Positions 1-10,290 of a DNA stretch of 17,923 nucleotides are shown here, one piece after another. The DNA comes from Atkinsonella hypoxylon (taxonomy: Eukaryota; Ascomycota; Sordariomycetes; Hypocreales; Clavicipitaceae). The position numbers and the translations under genes were made by a program. Position 1 is the first letter of the stretch. Each line of letters opens with the position of its first letter. The stretch spans positions 1 through 17,923 of the forward strand of contig JFHB01000354.1 in NCBI GenBank assembly GCA_000729835.1, given 5' to 3'. Below the pieces are notes generated by a model that saw nothing but the letters and a program-made list of their open reading frames with translations, was not told where the DNA came from and did not search any database.

Positions 1-1260
1 CAGTTAAAGCACTGTTCTTATATATATCTCTATTTAGTTAGGTATATATTTTCTTTATCTTTATATTAGCTAGCACTATAGTAGCTATATTAAGGGGTTT
101 TCTTATAAAATCTTATAATATAGCTAAACCTATAGCAGTAAAAGCACTACTTAAGGTAAAGTGCTTTATTATATAGTTTAACTTTAAATATCTTAGCTAT
201 ATAGATAGCCTCTACTTAGTATAAGTAGTTAGCTGCCTTTATACTATTTAGTTTAATAATTAAAGAGGCTTTTATTATAGTTACTCTTAGTTTTTAAACT
301 ATTACCTTAGTAATACTTAAGCTATTTTTTATTTCTAGGTTTTATATAATTTCTTCTTTAGTAATTTCTATAGTATAGTAAGTTAGGAAATTCTTAATAA
401 TAATACTATAGATTTTACGCTATAGAGCTACTCTTTAGCTAAAGAAGGCTTTAAGCTATCTCTATTTCTCTTTATATAGTTTAGCTATCTCTTTAAACGT
501 AATAACTATATCTTTACTATATAGGTGTTTTACTGCTATAGTAGTGCTTTACTTAGTAGTATAGTTAACTACTTTAATTATCTTAGTTAAGCTTTTATTT
601 TTTAAGAGCTTAGAGATTATATCTTCTTAAATAATTATTTTATAGTACTATTATAGAGGGACTAGAAGAGTGCTTAAGCAGCTAGCAGTTATAGTTATTA
701 CTAGTGCTGTATTATAGGCTATAATATTTACCTAAGTTAAATTCCCTTTAGCGCTAGCCTAAAGGGTCTTTTTAACTGCTTTTTTAACTACTCTTTTAAG
801 GTTTTTAGCTGTAACTAGTGTTAATAGGCTATAGGCAGTAGTATACCTAAACTTAACCTTTTCTATATTATATACTTTTAGTAGTACTTTCTATATATTT
901 AGAAGTACTATAGCTAGAACAATTCTAGTAATCTTTAGGTAGAACTTCTATAAGTAGTTTAGCACTTAATCTCTTCCTTAAAGCAACTTAGTATTAAGCT
1001 ACTTCTCTATAGTAAAGGCTTCTATATCTACTTAAAGGTAGTAGTAGCTCTAGGTAAGCTCTCTTTTCTCTTTATTAACTACTATTAGAACTGCCTCTTT
1101 TACGCTAGCGCTCTAGGAGCAATACGCTATTATAGAGAGGCCTAGATAGGTTTAGTAAATGTTTTTATTAAAGTTTAGTTAATTTTAGAGCTAGTTCTAC
1201 GTTGCTATTAGGGTGTAGGTAAAATCTTTTATATAAATAAATTGTCCGTTAAAGTTCTTA
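1..1260 (-). pseudogene. LINE (Tad1-like) ORF1 relic, partial
   Basis: On the minus strand one frame runs from about 1250 to the left edge, interrupted almost only by TAA and TAG. Near its end it carries a zinc knuckle spaced CX2CX4HX4C: Cys codons at 144-146 and 135-137, then Tyr codons at 120-122 and 105-107 where His and Cys are expected (CAT to TAT, TGT to TAT, both RIP-type changes). A second, more degraded CX2CX4H-like knuckle follows about eight residues later. Two knuckles in tandem, preceded by a stretch resembling the RNA-binding domain of fungal LINE ORF1 proteins (a match to 'GDIVV' around 510), point to the gag-like ORF1 of a non-LTR element, which coats the element RNA. The endonuclease/RT ORF would lie beyond the left edge. 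The first half of the frame, about 650-1250, I do not recognise; it may be the ORF1 N-terminus or other DNA. An LTR-retrotransposon gag is the main alternative. Confidence 0.5.
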
Positions 1261-1261
1261 C

Positions 1262-2810
1262 GTTAACTATTAATATAATTTCCCTAGCGCCTAGACTAAG
1301 ATTAATTGTTATAAGAACTAGTGTAGTTATTATTTTATACTTAAGAACCTCTATAGCGTTCTTCTAGTCTAGTCCTTAAGTCTACTTAGCACCCTTCTTA
1401 AGCAAGATTATAAGAGGCTTAGCTTTTATAGAGTAATACTATACCTAAATATAATAATAGTCTATAAGCCTAAAAAAGAATTTAACCTTAAAGACATTCT
1501 TACACTCTATTTACTCTAGAATCTTTATTACCTTTACTTCTAAAGGTTTTCTTCTATTAGTGCTATATATAAATTTAACAATCTCTATAGTCTTTTAGTA
1601 TAGCTTTAATTTTACAGTAAATATAGTGTAACTAGCTAGCTTAATATTAATAAGGACTTTATTAATATTAATTAAATATTCTATAATATATCTTTATATA
1701 TTAAGTAATACTTTCTCTTTATTATAAGTAGTAATAAAGCCTTTTACTATAATATTATCTAAGAAAGGCTTATAAGTATAAGAAATTAGGTTAAAAAGAA
1801 TTCTCTTTACTATTTAAATAAATTAAGGAATAGAGTTAGTTGCTCCTTAAGGAAGTATATAAAGTTATAAAAGCTCTATTACTATTAAAATTATTATTAA
1901 GTTTTTACTTTCCTCTATAAGTAGCACTTAGTTATAGCTTAACAGTAAATTAATAACTAAAAGTATCTTATATATTCTAAATTCTTTACTAAAAGCCTTT
2001 ACTTCTTCTAGAATATAGGCATTCTATATTATAATCTTATTGTAGGCTGTTATAAATAGTATTAGCTATATTTCTTTATCCTTCTTTATTACTAAAAAGT
2101 AAGAGTTTCTACAAGATCTATAGCTTTTTTCTAATAACTTATACTAAAGCTTCTTCTTTAATAAATTAATTAGTCTCTCTTATAAGCTAATAGATATTAG
2201 TATTAACTTTACTTTCTAAGCTCTATAAGCAATAGTATAGATAACTTAAGGCAGTATAACTAAAGGATTAATTTTTCTATACTCTAATAAATTCTATACT
2301 AGTACTACCTTTTAGTTATAAAGAATTTCCTTAAAAACATTAACTTCTTTTACTATTAAATATTCTTATACTTATTTAACTGTTTAATCTAAACGCTCTT
2401 TTATTATTTAAAATCCTTAAAGCTTTTTACTAAATCTTTCTATAATATATTTAGTGTATTTTTTTAATTTATTTAAGTATACTTTTACCTCTTTTTACTT
2501 TTTCTATTTCTACTTAAGTTCTTTATTAAGTGTAAATCTATTTAAGAGAATATTATCTTTTAGTAGAATTTTATTAACTTTTTACTTATATAATATATTT
2601 ACCTTTAAATTAATTAGTTATAATTATCTTAAAAGCTAAATCTTCTTTATAGCCTCTTTAAGTTAGCTTCTATACTAATTAGCTATTCCCTTTATTATAA
2701 GGTTAGTAATAGCTATACCTTTATTCTTTATTATTAGTACTAGCTCCTTATTAACGTTTAACTTAGCTTTAAGACTCTTTTTAACTATTTAATTATAAAC
2801 TAAATCCTTA
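1262..2810 (-). pseudogene. Ty3/Gypsy pol fragment (RT and start of RNase H)
   Basis: One minus-strand frame stays in register from 2809 to 1262, broken only by TAA and TAG. The reverse transcriptase fingers and palm lie at about 2122-1735. Recognisable blocks are 'NSYFLV.KKD', 'LP*GATNS', where the stop replaces Gln, and 'KPFLDNI..KG'. In the last, the YxDD-type motif FLDD is now FLDN (Asp codon 1757-1759, Asn codon 1754-1756, a G-to-A change). The thumb and the connection to RNase H follow, ending in 'GAREIILIVN' at about 1262-1290, where the first RNase H aspartate is now Asn (1262-1264). The part above 2130 is a Lys/Gln/Glu-rich linker upstream of RT with no domain I can name. Homology stops near 1262, and the frame of the next segment is offset. 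Gag and protease would lie to the right of 2810, where Copia A now begins. No Gypsy LTR is visible. It is non-functional. Confidence 0.85.
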
Positions 2811-3125
2811 TGTTGGAATCGTTATAACTCTATCGTGCAATTCTAGCGCCTGCGTAGGTAGATACAACCGCTAATTAGTTGCATCTGTACATTAGTCTCT
2901 ACTTACATTAGGGTTGCCGATACCCCTTAATTCCCCCTTAGCATAACACTATACCTAAGGCATATAAGGCATCTAACAGGGTATATAATGTAGCCTCTTT
3001 TGCTAGTTAGATATAACTCTTAAATAACTAAATTTAAACCTCTTTAATGTAAATACTAGTGCATTAGTAAACTAGTTGTAGGGCTAACTTAAAGGAGTAT
3101 AAATAAGACCCTTAGTCTACTAACA
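2811..3125 (+). repeat. 5' LTR of Copia A (right limit uncertain)
   Basis: The LTR begins TGTTGGAATC. Bases 2811-2882 recur at 9506-9577, which defines only the left 72 bp as terminal repeat. A plausible end is CTAACA at 3120-3125, the RIP form of CCAACA that would pair with TGTTGG. However, a TATA box sits at 3098-3105, only about 20 bp upstream, which would leave no room for an R-U5 region. A later end, such as CTAATA at 3247-3252, is therefore equally possible. No convincing primer-binding site follows either point. Confidence 0.55.
3098..3105 (+). promoter_or_regulatory. TATA box candidate in Copia A LTR
   Basis: TATAAATA, followed by AGACCC, lies about 290 bp into the 5' LTR on the coding strand of element A. 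Its placement fits the promoter that would start the genomic RNA. In such AT-rich DNA a chance match is quite possible. Confidence 0.35.
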
Positions 3126-3528
3126 CTAATTAGTAGTTGCTTAACTAGGAGTCTTTAGTATAACTAAAGAGATTAGTATAACTAACTATAGATTAGCTAG
3201 ATTTAGTAAGAAGAGATATAATACTATTAGCTAAAACCCTTAGCAGCTAATATAACTAGTAAAGCGTGCTAAAGGAAGGGATATCTTTATAATTACTTAG
3301 TTACTAAGTTATATTTACCTATAATAACATTTTAGTTTAACTAATTATTAATATTAAACTCCTAAGGAATTAAATTACTAGCTAGAACCCTTAGCGGCTA
3401 ACGCTATAGAATTTAACTCCTTTAACTATCTTAAAACTTAGCTAAAAGCTAGCTAAATCTCTCTATCTTTATACTAATTCTATTACACCTACTTTCTCTT
3501 TCTATACTACTTAACCTTATTTAATATA
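3126..3528 (+). other. Copia A leader (rest of LTR or 5' untranslated region)
   Basis: This is about 400 bp between the possible LTR end and the first recognisable gag frame. It contains stretches such as 'CCCTTAGCAGCTAA' near 3238 and a similar 'CCCTTAGCGGCTAA' near 3388, an imperfect direct repeat about 150 bp apart. I see no gene, and no primer-binding site I would defend. Confidence 0.4.
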
Positions 3529-6500
3529 ATAAGTTTACAATAACCTTAGGTAGATCTATAAGAATTTAAGCAATAACTACAACCTAATAAGCTTTTAGAA
3601 TAACTTTAAAAGTATTAAAAACTTCTATTAATAGATTAAGACTTAATATATAAAATTAACCTAGAAACTACTACTACTACTAATTTAAACAATAGAATTA
3701 CCTTTATAATTAACCTTTATAAAGATTAAAGATTTAGAGATTAAGAATAATAGAAGAACTTTAAATTTAACTTTTATAACTAGAATAAAGACCTATTTTA
3801 AAGAGCTTTTACTCTAATTATTAAAGCGTTACGCAATTTACTATATAAATATAGAGTCTATATAGATAGAAGCAGCAGCTAAATTACTAATTCCCTTAAA
3901 AGAGTACTATAGAAAGAGAAATAATCTATATAGCTAGAAGAAGAGATTAATAAATAAGTAGTATTAAGTAAATTCTACTTAAATCTACACCTAAATATAG
4001 AACCTATATCTACAGTAAAGAAGCCTTAATCTTCTTTCTAAAACCCTTTTTCTATACCTCTAGCACTCTCTCTATTACTTTTGTTAAGTATACCTAGTAA
4101 TCTAATAGGTATACTAGTAGAAATACTACCTTCTCTCTCTTCTCTATAGAATATAAGATTTCTTCTGCTTTTAGTAGTATAACTATTACTTTCTTCTATA
4201 ATAGATTCTTTTTAAACTAATATAAGGAAAGTTCTAAACCTTATAAAGATCTATAAGGAAAGCAATAAATATAGCAGCAATATATTTAATTTTATTATGC
4301 TAAAAGTAGTTATCCTTAAAGACCTATATTAACAACTTAATTTCTTAGAACTAGCAATAATAAAGGTACTTCTAGTAATACTAATAGGTAAAGTATGTAA
4401 ATTCTACCTTATAATAATTGCAATAAATATAAGAATAAATTACACCTTTAATTAAATAGTTAAAATCGTTAAACAACACTTTAAGACCTTAACTAATAAG
4501 TAGTTCTATTGCTAAAGATAGAATAGTATTACGTTATATAATATAATTACTAAGAACCCTAATAAATCTATACTTAACTGCTTTAATATAATAATCTAAA
4601 ACCTTTAAGATATTTATAACAGCCTTTTTAACTCTCTTATAGATAATTCTAAACTTATTAAGTAAACCCTTTAAGTAGTTAAAGGCATCCCTAAATATAG
4701 CTAAGCTAAATTTGCAATTAATGCAATATTTTAAGAGCTTATTAGCAACCTACAAAAGTTAATTAGTATTGTAGAAGCACAGAAGGAAATTAGCTAATTC
4801 TACGCTAGATTTAACTAACTTAATATTAATAATAAAACCCTCTATATAGACTATTAATATTAACGTTTAAGAGACCCTAGCTATAGCAGAAGTAAGACTA
4901 GAAAATAACGCTACTTTATCTATAGAAAAGAAGAATATTAGTTAATAAAGTACAGCAAAAAAGAACGTTAAGAAGTATAGTAAAGATAGTAGAATAATAA
5001 GAAATATAGAATCTCTCCTTTAAACAGTAAATTTAAAGCCTATTTATAGGCTTATAAAGGATTAAGTAAATCTATATAGAATAATAGTTCTAATAATGCT
5101 TAAGATGTAGGTAAAGTATTTATTAAAGAATATAATATAGCTAATAAAGGAAAAACCCCTTAGCTAATAATTATATAATTCTTTACTAATACTATAACTA
5201 TAAACAATAGAGCTATCTTCTAGAACCTTAAGGAAGAAGCTTACTAGTATGCTCTACATAAGAAAGACCTATTTATAGAAGATTAATTAAATCCTATAGA
5301 TCCCTTATTATATTTATTATCTTATATATTAGAAGAACGTTATTCTAGTAAGACATTTAGAGGCATCTTGCTTAACACTAAAGCAGTAGGTATATTAATA
5401 GCTAGAATTAACTAAGTATAGGCACTAGTAAAGAAAATGCCTTTATTAAAGATAAATCTATTTAATTAACACTATATAATTACATTTAGCGTAAGATTAG
5501 CAACTTTAATAGGCTTTATTACAGTTTTAATAGTCTTTAGCTTAATTATATTCTACGTAATTAATATAAGCACCCTATTTCTATACAGCATTAATAATAT
5601 AGATAAGATGTATATAAAGCTTAACAACCTTAAAAACGTGCTAATTTAAGGCAACTAAAAGGTTTCTATTATCTAGAAATAGGGACACCTATAGTAAACT
5701 CTAGAAGCTATAGAAGTAGCTACATTCTTTCTATTAGAAAAGTAAATCTATTAGCTTTATTGTTAATTTAGGCATCCCTCTATATAACAATTAACAAAGA
5801 TTCTACAACATATAAGCGAAGATATTAGTAATAATAACGCTATTAATAGAATTATATAAGTTTACTACTACTGCTAACTTAACAGTAAATTACTTAGTTA
5901 ATTCCAATTTACGTTAAAAGATAACTATAACTTTAACTACAAAATTATTGTTAATATTATATATCTAAATAGTAGCTCTATTCTTTATATTGTTAATTCT
6001 ATAACCTTATTCTAGGTAGCCTACTTTCTAGAACCCTAAAAGCAGAAAGCATAAAACATCTAGAGTATATTAAAAGAATACTAGATTAATACCTATCTAG
6101 GTCCTTCTAACTAGATAGTTTACAATACTAAAAAGAACTTTATATCTACTAAATTCCGCTATTATACATAAATGCTGTCCGTTAATGTTAATAAAGTTCC
6201 TATTAAAGCCTATAACAGTATTAGTAAAATTAAATAGTACTATAGCTTATTACAAAGAGCTTACAACATTATTAGCAATAAATTAAGCACTAATACTAGT
6301 ATTATAAAGGATTAAAAGCTTTAAATAGCTGTTAAAGCTGTTAATAATTCTACTAAACCTAACAGTCTTATGCCTATATTACTAGTGTTTAGTGCTTACT
6401 CCTGCATAATAGATAATTTACCTTTAAGCCTTTCTGTAATATAATAAGCTTTAATTCTATATAAAGCTACTAATAAAGCCTAAAAGTGCTTAGTATAAAG

Positions 6501-6949
6501 GCAAATTCATAATGCTCTTACCTCTTGCAACAGCCTAAATACAACACCTATATATTTACTGCCTCTACAGTTAGAAGTGTATATATAGCGTAAAAAAGAA
6601 GGCTAGTAAGGCCCCTATAAGCTGCTTGCTACAGATAGCAAGGAATATACTGTATAAATACCTTATAGCTCTATTCGTTTTTGCATAAATATTATGAAAT
6701 CTTACTACTATAATAACAATAAATCTAATAATTATTCTGCTGTTTTTAACGTTATACCTAACAAAAGCAATATAGAATCCCTGCCTAAAAGCAATTCTAC
6801 TCTACTAAAGAAGAGAGAAAGACCCCTAAAGGTAAAGTAACTAATTAATTTAAACCTAATATAGAAAAGAGGTCCTAGAAGACTAAGAAAGAACCCTCTT
6901 TCTATTCTAATTAATTCTATATAAAATTCCTTTACTTTTAACAATAAAC

Positions 6950-6954
6950 TAAAT
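6950..6954. repeat. Target-site duplication, left copy (TAAAT)
   Basis: TAAAT lies directly before the solo LTR and is matched exactly at 7652-7656. Five base pairs is the usual duplication length for LTR elements. Confidence 0.85.
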
Positions 6955-7651
6955 TATTGAAAATAATAGGGATTACAGGACTAGATAGAAGAGGGTAGTG
7001 GTCTCTTATATTTAGCACCTATAATTGCTCCTAGCAATTATCACGTAGTGGAAGCAGCAGCGGCCTAAATCAAGCTGTAGTGTATAGTACTAGATCACAT
7101 AGAGGCAATAGATAACTGTAATAGTGGTATCTTTATATTAAGAGCGCTGTAACGAATAAGTTAGTAAGGGTAGAATCTTAAATCTTTCTAGTCCCTTATA
7201 GACCCTTTAACTATATTAGCGAGCTATAGTTGCTAGAAGGGGCTTATAGGCTACTTTATAATTTCCGCAAAAAGATTTACTATATAAAAACAAAAAAATT
7301 AACTTACGGCTATACAAACGAGACGCCTATATATATAATTTAACAAATTCTACTAATAACAAGCAACCCTTATAAGCAACTCTATCCAACAATTATACTA
7401 TTAGATAGCCCTAATTCTTAGCTTTCGAATAGTATACTTCTTGAATTTCTACTATTGCTAGTTGTAGAGAAAATCGCAGTTAAAGTTAACTATAGGTTAG
7501 GCAACTTTGCCTTAGTCGATTCTAGATGTTTTGCATCTAGTAACAGCGATATCTCTACCAAAAATCAACGTAACAAGACCTAATGAGGGTCACGTAATAG
7601 AGCAACTAGTAGGCATAAAAATAGGCTATACAGGGTAGCTTATTTTTAACA
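6955..7651 (-). mobile_element. Solo LTR of the Copia B family, reverse orientation
   Basis: These 697 bp are the reverse complement of the two LTRs of element B (9578-10276 and 16711-17402) along their full length. They begin TATTGAAAATAA and end TTATTTTTAACA, the expected inverted termini. No internal sequence is attached on either side, and TAAAT flanks both ends, so this is a complete insertion later reduced by LTR-LTR recombination. It sits in element A between the integrase and RT regions. LTR plus one target-site copy is 702 bp, a multiple of three, so A's frame resumes in register. It keeps CpG and CpA sites lost in the other copies, for example GTCGATTCTAG near 7515. Confidence 0.93.
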
Positions 7652-7656
7652 TAAAT
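7652..7656. repeat. Target-site duplication, right copy (TAAAT)
   Basis: An exact match to 6950-6954. The Copia A reading frame resumes immediately after it, at 7657. Confidence 0.85.
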
Positions 7657-9487
7657 AGATATATTACTGTTTCTAGCCTAACTGCTAGTAGTCCTTATAA
7701 TCTTAATTCTAGTAGTAATATTAATTCTACTTATATATTACTATATAAATCTAGCAATAAAATTTTCCTTTCTGCAAAAGAAACAGTAAACTATAACCTA
7801 GCTGTATAACTAAAGAAAAACAATAAGATTATAGCAAAAGGTGCTCTATTTAAAGCATTTAACTAAGCTAAAATTAATACACTATTAGCTAAAGATATCT
7901 TCTAATTTATTAAATTTAACCCTACTATATACAACAGCTATATCTTTAAATCTTATATAGTTTAAGAAGTTAAAGAAAAAGGAACTATATTACTATATAA
8001 GAAGTTAAGACTAGTTATTTAAGGATATAACAATAGCGATAAATTGTTAATTTTAACGCAATCTTTAACGATTTAACAAGCTAGTTAACGCCTAATTATA
8101 GCACTAGCTCTATCTCTCTAAAAACGCAATATTGTCTTATAGATCTACAATATTATATAGGCTTATATACAATCTAACACTAATTTAAATAGATTAATTA
8201 TTGCACAACTTCTTAACTAAATTAGATACCTATATCTCTACAATATAGTAATAGAAGTAATTAAGCCTCTATATAGAATCGCTAAAGTAGGTATACATTA
8301 GTAGTTTATATACTTTTGCTACTACTATAATAACTTAAGTATAGTTACATTAATATATAACCCCTGCTTACTAATATTAAATAACAATAACTGCTTTAGG
8401 ATTGTTAGAATGTAGACTAACAATACATTAAAACTAAGCAATAGAACCTTCTTTAACTATAAGGAATCTAAACTGCAGAAGGCTAACTTTACTGTAAAGC
8501 TAAAGTAGAGCTTAACAGTAGAAATACTACTAATTTTTAATAGATATACATTAACTAAATCTAACAACACTTTAACTCTTTACTAGAAAGGTTAAAGCAA
8601 AAGGATTTAACCTATTAATACTACTAGTGTTAATATAGATTTAACAAAATAATAGTACGTTAAGCAATAAGCCTACAGTATATATATTGCTACAATCTAT
8701 TAACTAGAAGCTGTATTTAACCTTTCTATTGCTGTATAACAGCAAGACATTACAATTAACGATATTAAGCAACTAAATAAGAGGCTCTAATAGTAGATTA
8801 ACAACTAAACCTATAGATTACAATATATCCTAATAGACCTTCCCTCTACTAAATTATATATATTTATTAATAGATCCTTTATAAATAATAAAGATTTAAG
8901 CTTCTAGATAGAATATATAATTATCCTAGGCAATAAAGAAGCTTATAAAGAGAACGCTAAATTTATAATAAAAGGCAATATTATTACGTATAGCTCTATT
9001 AAAAGTAAGAGAGTTATAAGGAGTACGCTTGCATTAGAACTATACAGTATAGTGTAAGGTGTAGATGTATTATATGCTATTAGCACTACATTAAATATAG
9101 TAATAAAGCAGCTATAGATACTATTAATTCCACTAGTAGTCTATATAGATTTATTCTTATTATATAAATGCCTTATAAAGCTTAGCACAATAAAGGAAAA
9201 GAGATTAATAATTAACATTATAGCGCTACATTAATTATATAAAAGGCGCAAAATCGACGAAATCTATTAGATTAACGGTAAAGATAATATCGCTAATTTA
9301 ATAATAAAAGCAACGCTAAATAAGACTCTTAAATCCTTTATTAACAACAATAAGGCTAATATATAGGTAGAAGGCTAGGTAAAGAGACCTACGAATTAAT
9401 GCAGAAAGATATTAGATTTATTATTGTTTATTTCTTTAATCTACTTTATTATTACTGTAACTATTAGAGTTATTCTACTAGCACAAT

Positions 9488-9498
9488 AAAAAGAGAGA
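9488..9498 (+). other. Polypurine tract candidate, Copia A
   Basis: AAAAAGAGAGA ends 7 bp before the 3' LTR of element A. A purine run here would prime plus-strand DNA synthesis. The 7-bp gap to the LTR is larger than usual, so the call is tentative. Confidence 0.4.
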
Positions 9499-9505
9499 CT
9501 ACTAG

Positions 9506-9577
9506 TATTAGAATCGTTATAACTCTATTATGCAATTCTAGTGCCTATATAGGTGGATACAACCGCTAATTAGTTAT
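9506..9577 (+). repeat. 3' LTR of Copia A, truncated by element B
   Basis: These 72 bp match 2811-2882. Differences are transitions only (TGTTGG to TATTAG, TATCGTGC to TATTATGC, GCGTAGG to ATATAGG). The match stops exactly where the TGTTAAAAATAAG terminus of element B begins. The remainder of the A LTR is not found on the far side of B. Confidence 0.88.
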
Positions 9578-10276
9578 TGTTAAAAATAAGCTACCCTGTA
9601 TAGCCTATTTTTATGCCTACTAGTTGCTCTATCACGTGACCCTTATTAGGTCTTGTTACGTTGATTTTTGGTAGAGATATCGCTGTTACTAGATGCGAAA
9701 CATCTAGAATTAACTAAGGCAAAGTTGCCTAACCTATAGTTAACTTTAACAGCGATTTTCTCTACAACTAGTAATAGTAGAAATTTAAGAAGTATACTAT
9801 TTAAAAGCTAAGAATTAGAGCTTTCTAATAATATAATTGTTAGATAGAGTTGCTTATAAGGGTTACTTATTATTAGTAGAATTTGTTAAATTATACATAT
9901 AGGCGTCTCGTTTGTATAGCTATAAGTTGATTTTTTTGTTTTTATATAGTAAATCTTTTTGCAGAAATTATAAAGTAGCCTATAAGCCCCTTCTAGTAAC
10001 TACAGCCTGCTAATATAGTTAGTAGGTCTATAAGGGACTAGAAAGATTTAAGATTCTACCCTTACTAACTTATTCGTTACAGCGCTCTCAATATAAAGAT
10101 ACTACTATTACAGTTATCTATTGCCTCTACGTGATCTAGTACTATACACTACAGCTTAATTTAGGCCGCTGCTGCTTCTACTACGTAATAATTGCTAGGA
10201 GCAATTACAGGTGCTAAATCTAAGAGACCACTACCCTCTTAGATATCTAGTCCTATAATCCCTATTATTTTTAATA
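9578..10276 (+). repeat. 5' LTR of Copia B
   Basis: A 699-bp copy starting TGTTAAAAATAAG and ending TTATTTTTAATA. Relative to the solo LTR it has two extra bases (CTTAGATATC versus CTTCTATC, near 10240). It holds a possible TATA element, TTTATATAGTAAAT at 9941. It also holds two inverted repeats kept in all copies: CTAGATG and CATCTAG at 9689-9707, and the AATTGCT/AGCAATT pair near 10189. It retains the sites CACGTGACCC and GATGCGAAACATC, which are mutated in the 3' LTR. Confidence 0.93.
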
Positions 10277-10290
10277 GGTTATAAGCCCGG
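10277..10290 (+). other. Primer-binding site: initiator tRNA-Met anticodon half
   Basis: GGTTATAAGCCCGG directly abuts the 5' LTR. Its complement is CCGGGCTTATAACC. With one RIP change reversed (GGTTATGAGCCCGG) it pairs with CCGGGCTCATAACC, the 3' side of the anticodon stem-loop of eukaryotic initiator tRNA-Met, anticodon CAU included. Several Copia-type elements prime from this cleaved 5' half of the tRNA rather than from its 3' CCA end. That the site has no initial TGG also fits this mode. Confidence 0.75.

Larger units (their letters stand above)
3529..9399 (+). pseudogene. Copia A gag-pol polyprotein, RIP-degraded
   Basis: One frame (about 1,720 codons once the solo LTR and one target-site copy are removed) carries the whole polyprotein. 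Gag: a C-x2-C-x4-C-x4-H knuckle whose ligand codons at 4912, 4921, 4936 and 4951 are all Tyr now. Protease: the DTG-type Asp is Asn at 5374-5376. Integrase: the HHCC zinc region is at about 5773-5874; the catalytic residues now read Asn (5953-5955), Asn (6124-6126) and Lys (6232-6234, from Glu); the C-terminal 'GPYKLLATD' block is near 6610-6640. RT: resumes after the LTR insertion, with 'GYNNS' near 8025, 'IKPLY' near 8260 and the catalytic pair TDDT now TNNT (8416-8427). RNase H: 'DGSF' is now 'NRSF' (8869-8880), followed by 'KEKRL' near 9195 and 'KRPTN' before TAA at 9397. The start is inferred: ATA AGT at 3529 would be ATG before RIP. Stops are TAA and TAG from CAA, CAG or TGG. It cannot make active protein. 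Confidence 0.85.
2811..9577 (+). mobile_element. Copia-type LTR retrotransposon A, RIP-inactivated
   Basis: The element starts with TGTTGGAATC at 2811, and the same LTR start recurs at 9506 (there TATTAGAATC). The two copies match for 72 bp apart from C/T and G/A transitions, up to 9577, where an LTR of element B cuts in. Between them lies one plus-strand frame with domains in the order gag, protease, integrase, RT, RNase H, which is the Copia order. A 697-bp solo LTR of the B family is inserted at 6955-7651. The 5 bp before the left LTR are CCTTA; its partner on the right cannot be checked because the right LTR is incomplete. RIP damage is heavy throughout. Confidence 0.85.

Noticed and set aside
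2454..2639. 61-codon plus-strand frame
   Set aside because: It is antisense to the Gypsy relic; its Phe/Tyr/Leu-rich product only mirrors the Lys/Asn-rich minus-strand frame.
6732..6944. 70-codon minus-strand frame
   Set aside because: It lies opposite the integrase C-terminal region of the Copia A frame, which carries the recognisable motifs.
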